A DNA stretch of 64,000 nt from Ipomoea triloba (taxonomy: Eukaryota; Streptophyta; Magnoliopsida; Solanales; Convolvulaceae), in the NCBI RefSeq assembly GCF_003576645.1, contig NC_044916.1, positions 26,066,484 through 26,130,483 on the forward strand, in the 5' to 3' direction. Position 1 is the stretch's first letter. Each line of letters begins with the position of its first letter. Positions 1-13,947 of the stretch are shown piece by piece. Both the position numbers and the translations under genes were made by a program. The notes beneath the pieces are model-generated. The model made no database searches. It had not been told where the DNA came from and worked only from the letters and a program-made list of their open reading frames with translations.

Positions 1-3000
1 AGTTAATGAATTGAAACTTCCAAATTTTGTCGACTTGCGCGAAAGCGGAATTTGATAGATACTCTTCTCCTAAATGGTGTGACAAAGCATATGGGGGATC
101 GGAGGTAAATCACGATAACATAGTGCCTCAGCAGACATGACCAAATGCCGGTGCACCTAAGGAATCTGTATTCTTTAGACATAATCCAACCCTGCCGCTA
201 TCAAGTTTTGAACCTTGATCTCTTCTTTCAAATACTGTCTACTAAATCACTAAGTTAAGCCTGTATAGTCTAATTTGATAGATACTCAAATTACCATTTG
301 AAATCCTTGTTTTATATCTTCATTTTTAAAGTGATTGAGCCCAATTTTCATGTAAGAATTCTAGTTATATATTAATTCGTGTGACAACGATATTTCTGTT
401 TCTTTCTCTCTCACACACACTCACACACACACCAAGTCAACTACTGCTCAAGATTGCCCTTATTACAGTAAGTCAGTAACTCTAAACAATATAATAGGTG
501 TATACTCTATAGTTTAAAATTTGTAGTAAATCGTGACTAGTATGGATGCACATATACTACTACTACTAAATAGAATCTAACAGATCATTATATGTACAAG
601 TTGATAGCACATACACCAATTATTTATCCGGCATTTAAGGACGTGTGAATCCACAAACTCACCGACACCGCTCGTGATAATGTTTGACTAAAAAACACAA
701 ATTTGTCTTCGCACTTCACGCCGTTACACTCATCATTTTCATTTTAACTGTTTCAACCGCCACCTCCTCCATTCCTCTTTCATTACATTAAAAAATTTGA
801 GAATTTCAAATCTCAAAATCTGAGGGACCATTAAAAAATTTTAATCGACCAAAAGAGATAAATATTTTTTATACACCGAATGTACATGCAGGAGTGAGAA
901 TTTGGGGACTGATGAAGTAACTCATAATTGACGTTCTCCAGTGATTCTTGAGCAGAGACTCTAAAGATTTAGAATTAATTTAGTGTAATAAGTCAGAATT
1001 TTTAATTCATCTAAATTACTACAAATCATATCTCACTAACATTAAATAAAATTAGTCTCATTTCATAAGATATAAATACCAACGCACATTTAAGTAACAG
1101 CTATAGGCTTTTTCATTAAAAAAGAAAAAAAAAGAAGTACACTATGCATTCAACTTACTAAATACGTTTCCATTCAACTTCTTCTGTGTTTCCAATGATT
1201 CCTAATTCCTAGGGTTTATGTTTTTCTTCTTCATGTGATTCTGATCCTTACTAAATACGTTTCCCCATTTCAATAAATGACTGTCTTAACAGAAATATAA
1301 AAATTAATAAAAAATGTCTTAAATTTTATTACATGGAATTAAGCCTTGTCATAATGTCACGCTAAAATTTATCTGATAGACACATGGCCATAACATACAT
1401 AATAATTACTTTTACTAATTGGATAACTTATTAAAAGAACCTAAGAGGCTTAGCTTAATATAAGAATTTAAAGCTATGTTAGTATGGGTCTCCACTAATA
1501 ACAACTTATGACAAATGAAAAAAATTTTATAGAGTAATATTTCACATTTTAAACATATATTCATATAGTACACTTAATAGAAACTTTTTAAAAATGTTTA
1601 AAGAGTTTATTGTAATAAGTAAAAAAGTTTCATATAGTCAGTGTTTCAATAAATTTATTTGACAATTTTTGATTTGGGACTTTTACCTTTGTTTACTACT
1701 TAGGGGAAGAGAAAATCAAATTTCTATGTTTACCTTTACTATTTAAGTTTTTTATTTGTTGATTTTCCATCCAAATAAACAACATGTTAACTAAAGGATT
1801 AAAATTGTCACTTTAAGAATAATTGAGAAATAAAAAAAAATAGACATAAGAATAATTAAAGAACTAACATTATGTTTGATTTACGAAGTAGACCAAAAAA
1901 TAGAATGACATTTTGGTCATATGCTATTTTACTGTTTGGCAAGTCCTTTTATTTTAGGGAATAATATTCTTATGAGTTATGAATGAACTATTTCTCTTGC
2001 AAAGAAAAATAGCTATTCCGAGAAGTATGATCATCATTATAATAATAATAATTATTATTTTGTTAATACCTAATTTTTCCTTAATTAATCCTTAATTAAT
2101 GACTTTTGAAATATAATGTATTGTAAATGCATGTTATTATTTTGTTTCTTATAGAATAAGTTTCCTATCTTTTTAAAATTCAATTCACTAACCAAATGTA
2201 ATGTACTTACCAAGGTATTTGAAAGAAAAAATATATCATTTTCCCTCGTATTAATGATTAAAAAATTATTTTAGAATGACAAGAGAAATCGGTAACCATT
2301 ATTCGAGAGTGTGTATTAAGTAAATTTTATTATTGTGAAATAGCTTGTAAACTATACAATAGAGCTAAACATCACTAAAAAACCTTATGCAATGGACTCG
2401 ACCGCTCGACAAAGAATGTATTGACAAAAATATCAAATCCGTGATCTTTAGATTGGATCATATTCTGACCATTCTACCATCTTTTTCAGGGCATAATTAA
2501 AATGTTTTGTCTAATCTTAATATAAACTGTGCTACTTGTTGACAAAAACGAAACAAACAAATATGAGATGATGCATTTTTACGTTAAGGTTATGGGCTCG
2601 ATACTTTATGATGTCACTTCAATTTTCTCCATCTTCTCCATCCCCTAATTAATTAATGACCACTCTAAAAAACCTCTAATTACCAGTTGCACCTGCTAAG
2701 GATAAGATTAGTGGAGTAGATAGATGTCACAGGGCTAATAAAGTAGATATGTAAAATATTACATTGTAACAAAGTGTCTAATGTTTTATTAGTAAAGACT
2801 GGGATAAAAAGTGCAATGTTAATGATAACTTAAGGACGAAAAGTGAGCATAACCAACACTCAGGACAAATTCTACAATTATCCTATAATTTAGGGATGAA
2901 AAATATAATTTTTTCTTTTTATTTCTCATTTTGTTTTTGAAAAATAGGAAAAATTTTCAGAAACTGAACAAGACCTTAACTTTTTTGCCCATCTTTTGTC

Positions 3001-3279
3001 TTCAATCTTTGCTTTATTTAAGTTCTATTTTACAACTCAACCACCTAATCAAATAACTCAATTTTATCTAAATTTGACATGTAATTCGACTCGTATCTTA
3101 TCTTCTTCTTCACAGCTAGCCTTCTTACCTTTGCAAAAATCTGCCATCACTTAGATTTGAGCAACGGCTAAAAGGCTAAAGATAGATTACCATCAATGGA
3201 CACTTATTTAACCTAACTTGGGAAATTGGATAAGCTTTGGGAGAGTCTTGATTCGTCATTTATGGCATTTTCCTGTTGA

Positions 3280-3283
<4 letters not shown>

Positions 3284-3342
<59 letters not shown>
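3284..3342. repeat. (AT)n microsatellite
   Basis: An uninterrupted AT dinucleotide run of about 58 bases, followed by an imperfect ATGTATATATGT tail. Confidence 0.95.
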
Positions 3343-3350
<8 letters not shown>

Positions 3351-4412
3351 GTACTTCAATAATTAATTTAAAATTTTAGTTGAATTGGAACGAATCTCGT
3401 AATTTAGTATCAGAGCCAACATGTTATTTAAAGTATATCAAAATTAAATAATTGGTCCATACAATTGAGGGGGTCTTTTGGCTATTGAGCATATATATAA
3501 TATATAAGAATAAACATGTAGTTTACCTATAAACTTATAATTTTAATTTAGGCAAAATAATAATTCAATTTTTATATGATGTTTGTTGAGCAATGAGTAT
3601 ATAATATATAAAACATTAATGGGATATACAAAATGTATAACTCCTTTTGGGCACTTCCCAGCCTCTCAGAGACTCGGAAGTTGGCGATCCACATTTGGAT
3701 CAACGTTCACTTCATCAAAGGTCACACCGGTACTAACATGTGATGTGGCCGATTAACTTGCCAATGATCGTGTGTCATGTTAACCCCGTTGACTGAATTC
3801 CTGTAGGTGTTCCAAAATATATATACTAAGAACTATAATTGATTTTACTGATTAATTAATTCAATTTTCATCTCATTATACAATACTCTTTTTAATTTTA
3901 CACACTATGTAGCGTTTAATCACTTAGACAATTAATGCTATCAAACATAAATATCTAGTCTCACAGTGATCGAGCCTAAAATAGGAGATAATATTTTTAT
4001 AAATAAAATAATTAATAGTTTTACTTTTATTATTTAATTTATGAAAGTATTTTTTTAAATCTATAATAGTTTACATTTTACTATTTCGCATATAGCTTGT
4101 AATGATTGTGAGGGTGGCTTTTGTTTCGCCACATGTACAAAAGTAATAGTATTAAATTTTGTTGTAAATCGGCCTTATTTCCAATTGAATATTCAAGTGT
4201 AATAATGGAAAATTATCCCGCTATATAGGGGCACGGTTGACAATTATATTGCATGGAACCGACTTGCAAATAATATTTATCAATTTTATATTATGGAATA
4301 TTTAGTTTTCAACAACCAAAAGTGCAACTTTGGTCATCCAAAAGAAAAAAAAACACCTATATATTATTATATGAAATATAATGATGAATAAGATAAAAAC
4401 GTGTATGAAACA

Positions 4413-4906
4413 CCTGTCTCACGAATTCTTATTCGTGAGATGGGTTGGGTTATAGACAGTTGAGTGTGTAAATATCATAATTTCAGTTATAAGTATTACA
4501 ATATTTATTATTAGTAACAATTAATTTTACCATAAATGATATTATAATTTCACATATAATTATTATAATATCTGTCATAAATAACAATGATTTATTTTAA
4601 TTCAAATTGATATTAATTTTCTACAATAAGTATTACCATTTCACATATAAGTATTACAATATTTACATTAGAATTATACTTTGTAATATCACAATTTCAG
4701 TTATAAGTATTATAATATTTATCATTACTAACAATCATTTCACTCTAAATAGTATCACAATTTCACATATAAATATTGCAATATTTATAAGTAATATTTT
4801 ATTTATTCCAATTTGATATTAAATTTTCTATAATAAGTATTATGATTTCTATCATAAGTAACAAACAACTATCTTATATCTAACTCATCTCACACAAGTG
4901 AGACTC
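4413..4906. mobile_element. MITE-like repeat with GTGAGA-type ends
   Basis: The left end carries CCTGTCTCACGAATTC followed by its inverted partner TTCGTGAGATGGG; the right end reads ACTCATCTCACACAAGTGAGACT. Between them are diverged copies of a unit like CACATATAAGTATTACAATATTTA. Related ends occur at 34903-35070, 47088-47506, 53829-53986 and 54226-54395, so this is a dispersed family. The exact boundaries and target duplication are not certain. Confidence 0.5.
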
Positions 4907-6045
4907 GAAGAATAAACTAAAACTTATACACAATAATAATGAAAAACTAAGTTTTTTTTTTGTTCCTAAATTGTTTTTGAGTTATAAATCAAATCTCTCT
5001 CCTTCACCAGGACTATGAACCTCTAGTTAAATTGGAAAAGACTCGTATCATTCCATCCACATCTCTATGGATACAAATATGATCCTTTTTATCATTAAAG
5101 AAGTTGTAATTAATGGAACAATTTGTGAAAATTAAAAAAAAAAAAAAGAACTAATTAAATTTATTAACCCTTCAACAATTAAAAAATCAAAAGTGTGATT
5201 TTTTTTTATAACAATAATGTATTTAAACGATTTTTAAAAATGAGTAAATATTCCTTATAGAAAAAAGAATAAAATATTTGGTAATTACTATTGATGAAAA
5301 TTTGGCATAACCGAATATTCTAAGATAGGTACTGTTGTCTTTTTGATGCGCAAGATCTGCAAACATGGTGGGGGCCAAACAAATGAACGATGGAAGGTTT
5401 CTGTTAGAAACAGGAATTAACGGTCCATTATATTTCAATTAATTTGACTTATAATGCATTTTTCATTGAAACTTTTTGGCTTTCCGTTTTAGCTTTTTCT
5501 TTGTTGTTTATTTATTTTATGGTCCCCACAATGAGCTGTATTATTATCTTCCCACATAAAAATAAAAAAAAAAGTATGTATTATTTTCATCAATTATTTT
5601 CATCTATAAAATTACTTCTTGACATGTATTATAAAAAATAATTTTAATTTTTTAAACAAATTTCATTGCATTGATTAATTGATGAATCATATTACAATTA
5701 ATAAAGACTTCACATAATAATTAAATACAAAATAACTCAAATACAATAATAACATGTTAAGGAATAAATATTAGAGACTAATTTTAATAAAAGAATATAG
5801 CATATATAACTTCATAAAAATATATACACATTAAGAATTATTCCTAGTTTAAATAGACACTTTTAGTATTATAGTTACATTTTGATAGAAAGTTTAAGCA
5901 AAACAAAAATCGAAGGGTAATTTTGTCAATTTATTATGAAAATCTCTCAATTTTAGTTCTTAAAGCTAAAGATTCTAGATTTCTAGGGCATTAGAAGTTT
6001 CATCTTTGTTTTATTTATTTTTAAAGCTTAAATCTAGATTCCATT

Positions 6046-6050
6046 CTTTC

Positions 6051-6099
<49 letters not shown>

Positions 6100-6482
6100 T
6101 TATTTTATAGAAGAAATACTTAATTCATTGAATCATCAACAAGAACGTCAACAAAAAACAAAGGATGAGTATGTATTAAATCACTCACTACAATCTGACT
6201 CAGAAAAGCCCTCTCTAGAAACATAGTGGGCGGCACAATTCGCAGATCACTTAACAAAACTGAATTCGACATCATTAATCTGAGATGCCAATTCTTTAAT
6301 ATCATCAACAAGTAAACCAAAAACAGAATAAAAAGAGGGTCCATTCATCGCTTTGAACAAAAGTTGGGAATCCGTCTCAACATCAACACTTCTCAACCCT
6401 GTATCCTTGAGCCAGCTTAGAGCCTCCCTCATACTTATTGCTTCGGCTTCTTTAGCAGTAAAGACACCATTCATATGCACAT
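6046..6482 (-). mobile_element. 5'-truncated LINE insertion with (TAA)n tail and 13-bp target duplication
   Basis: The insert is flanked by identical 13-bp direct repeats TCTAGATTCCATT at 6033-6045 and 6483-6495. Read on the minus strand it begins abruptly inside a LINE RNase H domain, runs to the typical LINE terminus around 6118 (GAATTAAGTATTTCTT), and ends in an A/T-rich tail that is now an (AAT)n microsatellite (about 6053-6100). A target duplication of this length, 5' truncation and a simple-repeat tail are the hallmarks of target-primed reverse transcription. All but the last few hundred bases of the element are absent. Confidence 0.85.
6120..6480 (-). pseudogene. LINE RNase H (RVT_3-like) domain fragment, broken
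   Basis: The minus-strand translation shows a plant LINE-type RNase H: an AEA-rich helix (KEAEAISMREALSWL), a VETDSQLL strand carrying a catalytic Asp, and a C-terminal SANCAAHYVSRE segment. In the family an Arg normally precedes SAN; here that codon is TGA, consistent with CGA to TGA decay, and a second in-frame TGA follows SDCSE where Trp would fit. The domain begins at the truncation point of the insertion, so it has no start codon of its own. It is a dead-on-arrival copy. Confidence 0.8.
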
Positions 6483-6974
6483 TCTAGATTCCATTTTTAA
6501 AATTACTTTCTAATATTCGATCAATTCGATTTACTTAATTGAATTTTTTGGTGTGTGTGTGTGTGAAGTAAAATTTTTAAACTCATTGTGGGAATGATTA
6601 ATGTTTTTAAAAAGTGTGAAAATGTCATGTAAGTGATTTTAAAAATTATTGTTTTTTTTTCGTTCAAGTTTACTAATCGATTTATTTGAATATTTAAACT
6701 TCAACGCTCCTAGCAGTCTCAGGAAAAGGCGAATCGATTATAAGAAATTGTATGTGTGCGACGCAAAACTTGTATTATTTTCATGTTTATCCTTGTGATG
6801 TGATTTTTGTTGAATATTATTATATTTATTCCTACAATTAATTCATGGTGTTAGAGTTACAAGAAATGTCCTTAATTCTAGGGTCCTAATATATCATAGG
6901 TCCATCAAAGAATGATTCCTCCCAACTCAACACAAAACCAAATTATTATTGTGTATATCATGGTTTACACAGTT

Positions 6975-7165
6975 GTGTGAATCATATTATCAAATAATGT
7001 AAATTCAATACACAAATAATATACTTTTAGTATATTAAAAATATGCATTGTATTCAAGGAAAGTATATTATTTGCGTACAATATTTTGTATAATGTACAT
7101 TTAGTACACAAATAATGTACTTTTAGTGTATTAAAAATGTATGTTTGATTATGATTCACACTGCA
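6975..7165. repeat. AT-rich dispersed repeat (copy 1)
   Basis: The motif AATAATGTACTTTTAGT followed by ATATTAAAAA occurs in direct and inverted orientation and ends near ATGATTCACA. The same architecture recurs at 37012-37190, with partial similarity at 26890-27000 and 28696-28806, which suggests a small inverted-repeat element family. Confidence 0.5.
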
Positions 7166-7181
7166 CTACAGGTAACCTGGT

Positions 7182-7675
7182 TCACAAATAATTTGCCCAC
7201 AAATCCAGGTCCGGAGAGAGAATGTGACAAAATAAAACCTTAGTTACAGCAATGCAGCCTAAAACTTTGGTACAACATATGGTGGCGTAAGCATTTCGCA
7301 GTCTGATAAGTTGATTCCATTTGTTGTAGCTAAATAACAAGGCAACACGGGTGTATAAAGAGGTCGAGTTAGGACTCAGAAGAGACACACAACAATATCA
7401 TATTTTTACATTGCCGGCCATCTTGTCGGAGTTCGATCTCTGGCTAATCCTTGTAAAAATTGGATTCTCCCATATTCCAATATAACTTGAAGATATATAG
7501 CCTTTTAGCTGGCTAAACAGGATACATTTCCTAATACCCACTTTTGGCTTAATCTCTTTTTTCACTTGAGTGCTTAATCCTAATACTCCGGGTCCAAAAT
7601 CCCACACATGATTATTCAAGGAATATATAGAATTTGAAAAAAGGTCAAATAGGCCATGGACTTTACTCAAAAAAT
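7182..7675 (-). other. unrecognised repeat-like segment
   Basis: This segment has a more even base composition than its surroundings and contains a TATATAT box-like string in minus orientation. Two short open frames exist, but neither resembles a known protein. It could be a solo LTR or another non-coding repeat, but no second copy occurs in the window and the ends cannot be fixed. Confidence 0.25.
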
Positions 7676-8639
7676 CAATTAGACCCTTAAATTTTTAAAA
7701 GTTACTATTAACCTCGTAAACATGTTATTTTGGTATATTAAAGCTCAAAAATCAATTGGTGACCTGTGATTTCAAGTCATTAGGGTTCCGGCCAACTCCA
7801 GTAAGCCTCCGACCAATTCCTGGCAACACAATATATACTGGTCACTGGTCGTCAATGTTTTGTTTTATAATAACTACAATTAAATTATTTCTTATTGTTT
7901 CCATATTTATTTTAGTAATAATAATATAATTACACAAATCATATTACATATCTATTTTTTTTAAAAGATAATTGCAGATAAACGAGTTATATATTATACA
8001 ATTAATTGAGTGATACTTTTACACTAAACTTATAATCAAATAAATGTACACTTTCAAATATTAATTGAACGTGCGTGTGTGTGTATTACTAAATGTATAA
8101 AAGTATAATTGCACAATATTAGTATATTTTTTTAATAATTATTATGGTAATTAAGGAATTAATTGTACAGATATTAGGGTAGCTGTTTATTATTTTTGCG
8201 AATGGATGATATAGCCTTAGCTTCTCTTTAGAAGGCCTGACCGGAGCTTCCGGTTTTGTAATGGAGTAGTTGTTTATTATTTTTGCTCGTGAGTTTTCCA
8301 TTCAAAAATTAGTTAATAGTACCACCGTCACTACCACAACTGCCAAATCTTTCTTTTTGGTTTCTTTCTTTCTCTGTGATTAACTGGTAAGGTGGGGGCA
8401 TCTTACTTTTGAAGCACAAATTAGAGTTGTTTTTTTATGTATTGTTTTTATTATTAGGTTTATTCATTTAAACTATTAATAAAAATAAAATTATATTTTG
8501 TCCAAACTAACTCCCAAGCTATTACTATATAAAATCTAATAATTATTATGGTAAATAATAGCTCAATAAATGAGACAACTTTTATCTATATATTTTTATA
8601 TTTAATGTATAATAGTATAATTGCACAAATCCATTCTAT

Positions 8640-8663
8640 GCAATGCACGGGTGAAAATACTAG
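8640..8663 (+). mobile_element. possible Helitron 3' terminus
   Basis: GCAATGCACGGGTGAAAATACTAG followed by T resembles Helitron 3' ends: a GC-rich semi-palindrome shortly before CTRR, with a host T next. The hairpin is imperfect here, and no matching 5' TC end was identified. Confidence 0.3.
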
Positions 8664-9348
8664 TATAGAAAAATAACATTTTTCAAAAAATATTATGTAC
8701 ACTCATAGAAATAATATTGGTGCGCAAAAATTCATTATTTTTAAGTTTAAAAATGTGTCAAGCACAAGATTATAAATCTATATTTTATTATTCAATGAGA
8801 ACTTTAGATTAATTATTAGATGAACTTATTGCTCAATAATATAAAAATACTAGATTTTGAAAACGGCACATTATTTTTCCTTGCGGGCATAGAGTTTTCA
8901 AGGTGATGGAAAAGTTTAGAAATGAAACTTTAAATTGATAATTAATAAATTTAAAAAAACTCCAAATTTGACAATATTTTATTGTTTTGAGTTCAAATTT
9001 AAAAGAAATTACACTCTATATATCTGATTTTATTTATCATATTTATTGTTTGCACATTAAAGTAACTAACTCTACTATAATAATTGCATACTTTATTTAG
9101 TACTCCGTAATATTTTTCATATAATTTATAAAACTGAATTTTCTAGTTCTAAATTAAAATTTTATATAATTTTTAAATATATAAATTTTATTTACTAAAA
9201 TTAAATTAATTAATATAAAAATTAAATACTATACTATTTAAGTTGATATAATAACATAGAGAAAGTAGAAGCGTGAAATCTGTCTAAATCATTAAAGTTA
9301 AGAAACTAATAAATTATGCTTCAAACTAAATTAATTGAATATGCCAAG

Positions 9349-9545
9349 ACCTTGTGGTCCAGTGGCATCATACCCTTCCCTTTATACGGGAGGTGGTGGG
9401 TTCAAGCCTCAGTCAGTCCAACAATAATGGAATTTCTAGGCAAATTATCCTGTGGATAAGTGCATTCAATATACAAATTGTGATGGGTCCACCTTGCAAG
9501 GTGGATCTGGCTCCATGGTATAACTATCATAATTTCTATTACTAA
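9349..9545 (+). mobile_element. tRNA-derived SINE-like element
   Basis: The head carries a pol III box A-like string TGGTCCAGTGGC (9355-9366) and, about 30 bases on, a box B-like GGGTTCAAGCC (9398-9408). The sequence between them does not fold as a canonical tRNA with an anticodon arm, so a SINE is favoured over a tRNA gene. The right part (9483-9525) shares a GGTCCACCTTGCAAGGTGGA motif with 14198-14228 and may be a second, abutting repeat. Confidence 0.5.
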
Positions 9546-10946
9546 TGGATCAAAATTCAAAGTTTCAAACAAACTCTATAATCAATAACTAAAAAAAGAA
9601 GAAGAAATATGATCTTACTATTTTGGAAAGGTAATTCAAATCCAAAAGTATGAAATACTACAAGTGGAAAACCAATATTTGCCCAAATTAAACAAACAAC
9701 ATTTCATGCTAAGCTCGGATTTGTAATAATGTAAAATTTAAAATTCTTTTTTAGGTAAAACAATGACTTATCATCTCTCAATCAGCTGAGGTATATGTAA
9801 GACTTATTATTTTGTTAAAAGGATTTTAACAACAAAAAAAAAAAAGAATATTTAAATAAATTTTTTAAAAGAGTGACATTATGTAATTTAACATTAATTT
9901 ATAACAAAAAGTATCTTAAACAACAACAAAATCACGAAAACATACATAAGTATTTTGATTTTAAAAAATGTCCTTGTGACATAATTATGAAACTAATTAT
10001 CTGACTAACTCGGATAAGAGTTGTTCTCGAAAATATAAGTGTTTTTATTAGATCACGATGCGTCGATGTGTCCTATATAAACTCTAATTATATGAGGCAC
10101 TTTTAAATTCGTACTATACTCCAACTAATTCCTGTTTACATTAAACTAACTAAATTAAAGAATAAAGTGTTAGTCAATAGCTATATTGATTTTATTATAC
10201 GATAAGGGTTTCTAAAAAATATACGTGTTACAAATATTGTATGTGGCGAAATGTGGTTTCAATTACAAAATGGGCAATCAATACACCTTCAGTGAGTTCA
10301 TGGTGGGATAATACATAGTCCCTTGGGACTCATTTTAGGTGTTGAATTTAGTTAACGAGACTTGACAAAAATTATTTACAATTTAAATTTTCATAATATT
10401 ACTATTAAAATTAGTATATAAAATTTATATATTTAAAAACTATATTAAAATTTAAAAGTATTATTATATAAAAAAAATCAAATTTAAAAAATATAAGAAA
10501 ATGTTAATAATAGAAATAAGCACCCAAAAAATAGTTTATTTGACCAATGAATAATAAATAAGACAAATAAAATGAGACAAATGGAGTACTAATTTACTTT
10601 TCAATCTTTAAACTTTATAAAATTAGTTACCGTTAGATAAATTCAAGTTGTCAGTAAAGTTAAAGGCAAAATGATACGGAGTATTAAATTATTAATTGAG
10701 TACTAATTTTAAAAATGTTTCTATACTTAATGGTTAATTAACTCTACTTAAAATGATAATTTCAACGCAAATAAATTTTTTGCTAATAAATTACTGTCTT
10801 GCCCAATTTTGCGGACACTTGCAGTGCTTTAGTCAAATATACTTTATGACGACTTCATTAATGATTCAAAAGTGGTAGATAATTATTAACAATGTTTTTT
10901 ACCAAATTGTGAAAAAAATACTTGTAATCAATTTTATTGTTGTTCC

Positions 10947-11262
10947 CAAAAAGGTTAAATCCCCAACCCAAGGCCTTCCTCACAATCCGACTCGACAGAG
11001 CATCTGGGAGGATATAAACATAGTAATTCAACTGAACACATATGCTAAACATTTGCTTACTGCGCACAATTAAGTAGCCCCTCCGGCCTGATAGAGCATT
11101 TGGAAGGATATAAAAAATGGTAACTCAGCTGAACACAGATCCTAGACCTTTTCTTACTGCGCACAAGGAGCCCCAACCCATCATTTTGAGATGTTGCTCC
11201 CACACTGCAGCTGGTGAGACTTAATTCGGGGTCATTGTTTCAATTCCAAACTTCACCCTGTG
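10947..11262 (-). mobile_element. SINE-like repeat, partly tandem
   Basis: On the minus strand it reads from a GAAACAATGACCCCGAATT region through TTGTGCGCAGTAAG to AGATGCTCTGTCGAGTCGG. The block from TGCGCAGTAAG to GCTCT occurs twice in tandem. A diverged copy in the opposite orientation lies at 48775-48945. The family is known to me only as a dispersed plant repeat; no coding capacity is visible. Confidence 0.5.
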
Positions 11263-13812
11263 ACCAACTAAACTGCTCATGCAGGCTTAATCAATTTTAT
11301 TTAGTTATGACTCATTGACTTACGAACAACGGATAATTTATATATTTTTTTTTTTTTGCATATGTCATTCACTATTCTCACTATTATGAGACTAATTTTG
11401 ACTCGATCAAGGTTAATGTTTGACTCTTACTTGAAAATTTTTTAGCCCAAAACCCTTTAACATGGCGCATCAAACATCTCGAGACTCATATAGGTACCTA
11501 TTAAGCAAAAGAGTTGCCAATCAATTATTTTAAAATAAAAATTAATAGAACTCCCAATATTTTCAAGGATTAATTCATTGTCATTACTTGGCATAATTCT
11601 AACTTTTGGTAAAATTAAATACGATTAATTTATCATTAATTAATATACAAAGCCAAAAAAAAACATAATTGATGAGCAGGAGGTATTTGATGGCGACTGA
11701 ATGAGTATAATAGAATGCAATCATATATGTGTAGATACTTTTTATTTAGAAAATGAATTAACAAATGTAGCATTATTCGTATTCATCACTGAATGACTAT
11801 AATAACGTTTAGGGTTTGGTTGAACTCACCAATTACTAATATAAATATTTTGATTATGTATTCGAAATTTGGTATGCATGCATTATGTTTTCAATATTAT
11901 AGTTTGATACAATAATTCATTAAAATTTATCATATATAGTTTTCGATTTATTTTAAGTTCATTGATGAAATAAAATATTTGTATATATCTATGTTCTAAT
12001 TTGGTTAGGAACATTACCATTGCATCCATGATCCACCCATTGCTGGAAATCTTGCAGTTTCAATCACCAAAAATATGATTGGAAATTAAGAATTTTTATT
12101 GCAGTTTTCAATCACAAAAAAAAAAAAAATCAAAATCAAAATCAAAATCAACAATTTGTTGTCAGAAACACTTTTTTTTAATCACTTTCAATGTCCACAA
12201 AAATTCTTTCTAAGTATTATTATCACATGTCAAAATGGTTAATATTATCAATCATTTTTCTAATGGTAAAAAATTTAGCCAATTATATCATTGATGCAAG
12301 CTAACCCTAATTTGTCAGACCACTAATAATCGGATATTTTCTTTTAACTAGTCATGGTTATCAAAAAATTTGTCAACAACCACAACAAAAATTTATGACT
12401 TTTGGTAAAGAAATCCATATGACATGAATTTCTTTGTTGGACTTTGATAGGCATGTTAAAGAAAAAAAAAAGTGTCTTTTCGTGTCATTCTTCTACTTCT
12501 CCTCCTCTTCCTTCACCAAAGGCCATATATAGCTAGAAAATTTTTTGATTGCCACAAAAAAGTGTTCAACAAGGAGCAAATGAAAGAAAATATATCTCTA
12601 ATTTTTTTTTTAAATAAGTACAAAGTAAAAATTCAAGAGACAAATATATAAAATGAAAAAAAATTTAAAAAATTGAGAATGAGTGCTAAAATTGTTCTGA
12701 CCACTTTAATTTGGGGTAAGAACTTGAATTTTCTAATATAATAAAATTTTTTACCACCAATTTAAAGGTAATTAGAATTTTTTTTATCAACACAAGTGGT
12801 GAGGAAAAGTGAAGAAATCTCAAATTTTTGACCACTTTTTTTGATGAGTTGCCATAATTCATACGAAAACTCACGATTTTCTAACTGTGCATCACAAGAG
12901 AGTGATCTTTTCCCCATTTATATCCTCACATAATGTTTAATTTTAATTAAGGACAAAGAACTCTTAAGTCGAAAACAAATGCATTATAAAAATATATTAG
13001 ATAAAAGATGTAAAGTATATTAGATAGATAGGGGATGGAGTAGGGTTGGGATAGTTCTCTTTGCCCCATGTCCAATCCTAGCATGGATTTAAAAAGTTTC
13101 ACATACCCATTCCCATTCCCATTACTTGAACTTGATAGGTGTTTCAAAAAAAAAAAAAAAAAAAAAACTTAATAGGGATATTATTTCTCATTGGAATGAG
13201 GAATTTAATGCTTCTTTAGATACGAATGCAATTCACTCCCCTATATTTGGTTTACATATCATTATCAAGTTATTGTTTTGATTTAGACAAAAAGAATAAT
13301 AATAATAACCAAACAAATGTTATAATACTAAAATAAAATTATATATAACTACTAAATAAAAAAGGAGATGGTGACATTTCATAAATAACTATTTATTTAT
13401 GAAAATATTACTAACCAATGTACTACGGTATTAATTAATACTCAAAACTCATATACACAGGAAATAAAATTCAATCAAATTTAAATTGCAATTCAAATAT
13501 GTATTACGAAAATCAATAAAAGATTACAACTCAGTTTTAAACTTCGTTTTGATATTTTATATCAATGATTTGCATTCATTATTATGTATTGTTTTACAAT
13601 GTTTTTTTTTATTAATTTTTTTTTTGAAGAAAGTTTTTTTTTTTATGAATATTAACTCTATTACAAGTAGTATATGTTTTATACTTTAATTTCTCAATCT
13701 GCTGCAGCCCAAAGAGTCAATATCCCACTATCAGAGTTCGATCTTTTGACCTTCCTTCAAGGAGAGTCACAGAGGTGTCATCTGAGTACAAGGTGCTAGG
13801 TGTACTTAGTGT

Positions 13813-13920
13813 TGCAAAAATCACGTCTAGCCGTTGGGCGCCAGCCGGGTAGCCGTCTAACGTATCGCTATAATCGAAGATCTAGGCGGCCAACTAGGCC
13901 ACCTACTCGGCCAATAAGCT
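13813..13920. repeat. truncated copy of a CGCCTAG-rich MITE family
   Basis: TTGCAAAAATCACGTCTAGC followed by GGGCGCC and CTAGGCGGCC motifs match the ends of the fuller copies at 37316-37706 and 63311-63690. Only one end appears to be present. Confidence 0.4.
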
Positions 13921-13947
13921 ATTGCTTTCTTTTTTTTTTTTTTTGGT

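Larger units (their letters stand above)
1..6032. other. gene-free AT-rich intergenic DNA
   Basis: No reading frame here resembles a known protein. The stretch holds an AT microsatellite near 3.3 kb, a MITE-like repeat at 4.4-4.9 kb, a short CA-rich tract near 410-435, and otherwise unique-looking AT-rich DNA. The sequence near 3400 contains a TAGTATCAGAGCC string resembling a retrotransposon primer-binding site, but no LTRs could be matched to it. Confidence 0.6.

Noticed and set aside
9349..9420. A true tRNA gene
   Set aside because: Box A- and box B-like strings exist, but no acceptor stem or anticodon arm could be folded by eye, so a SINE is more likely.
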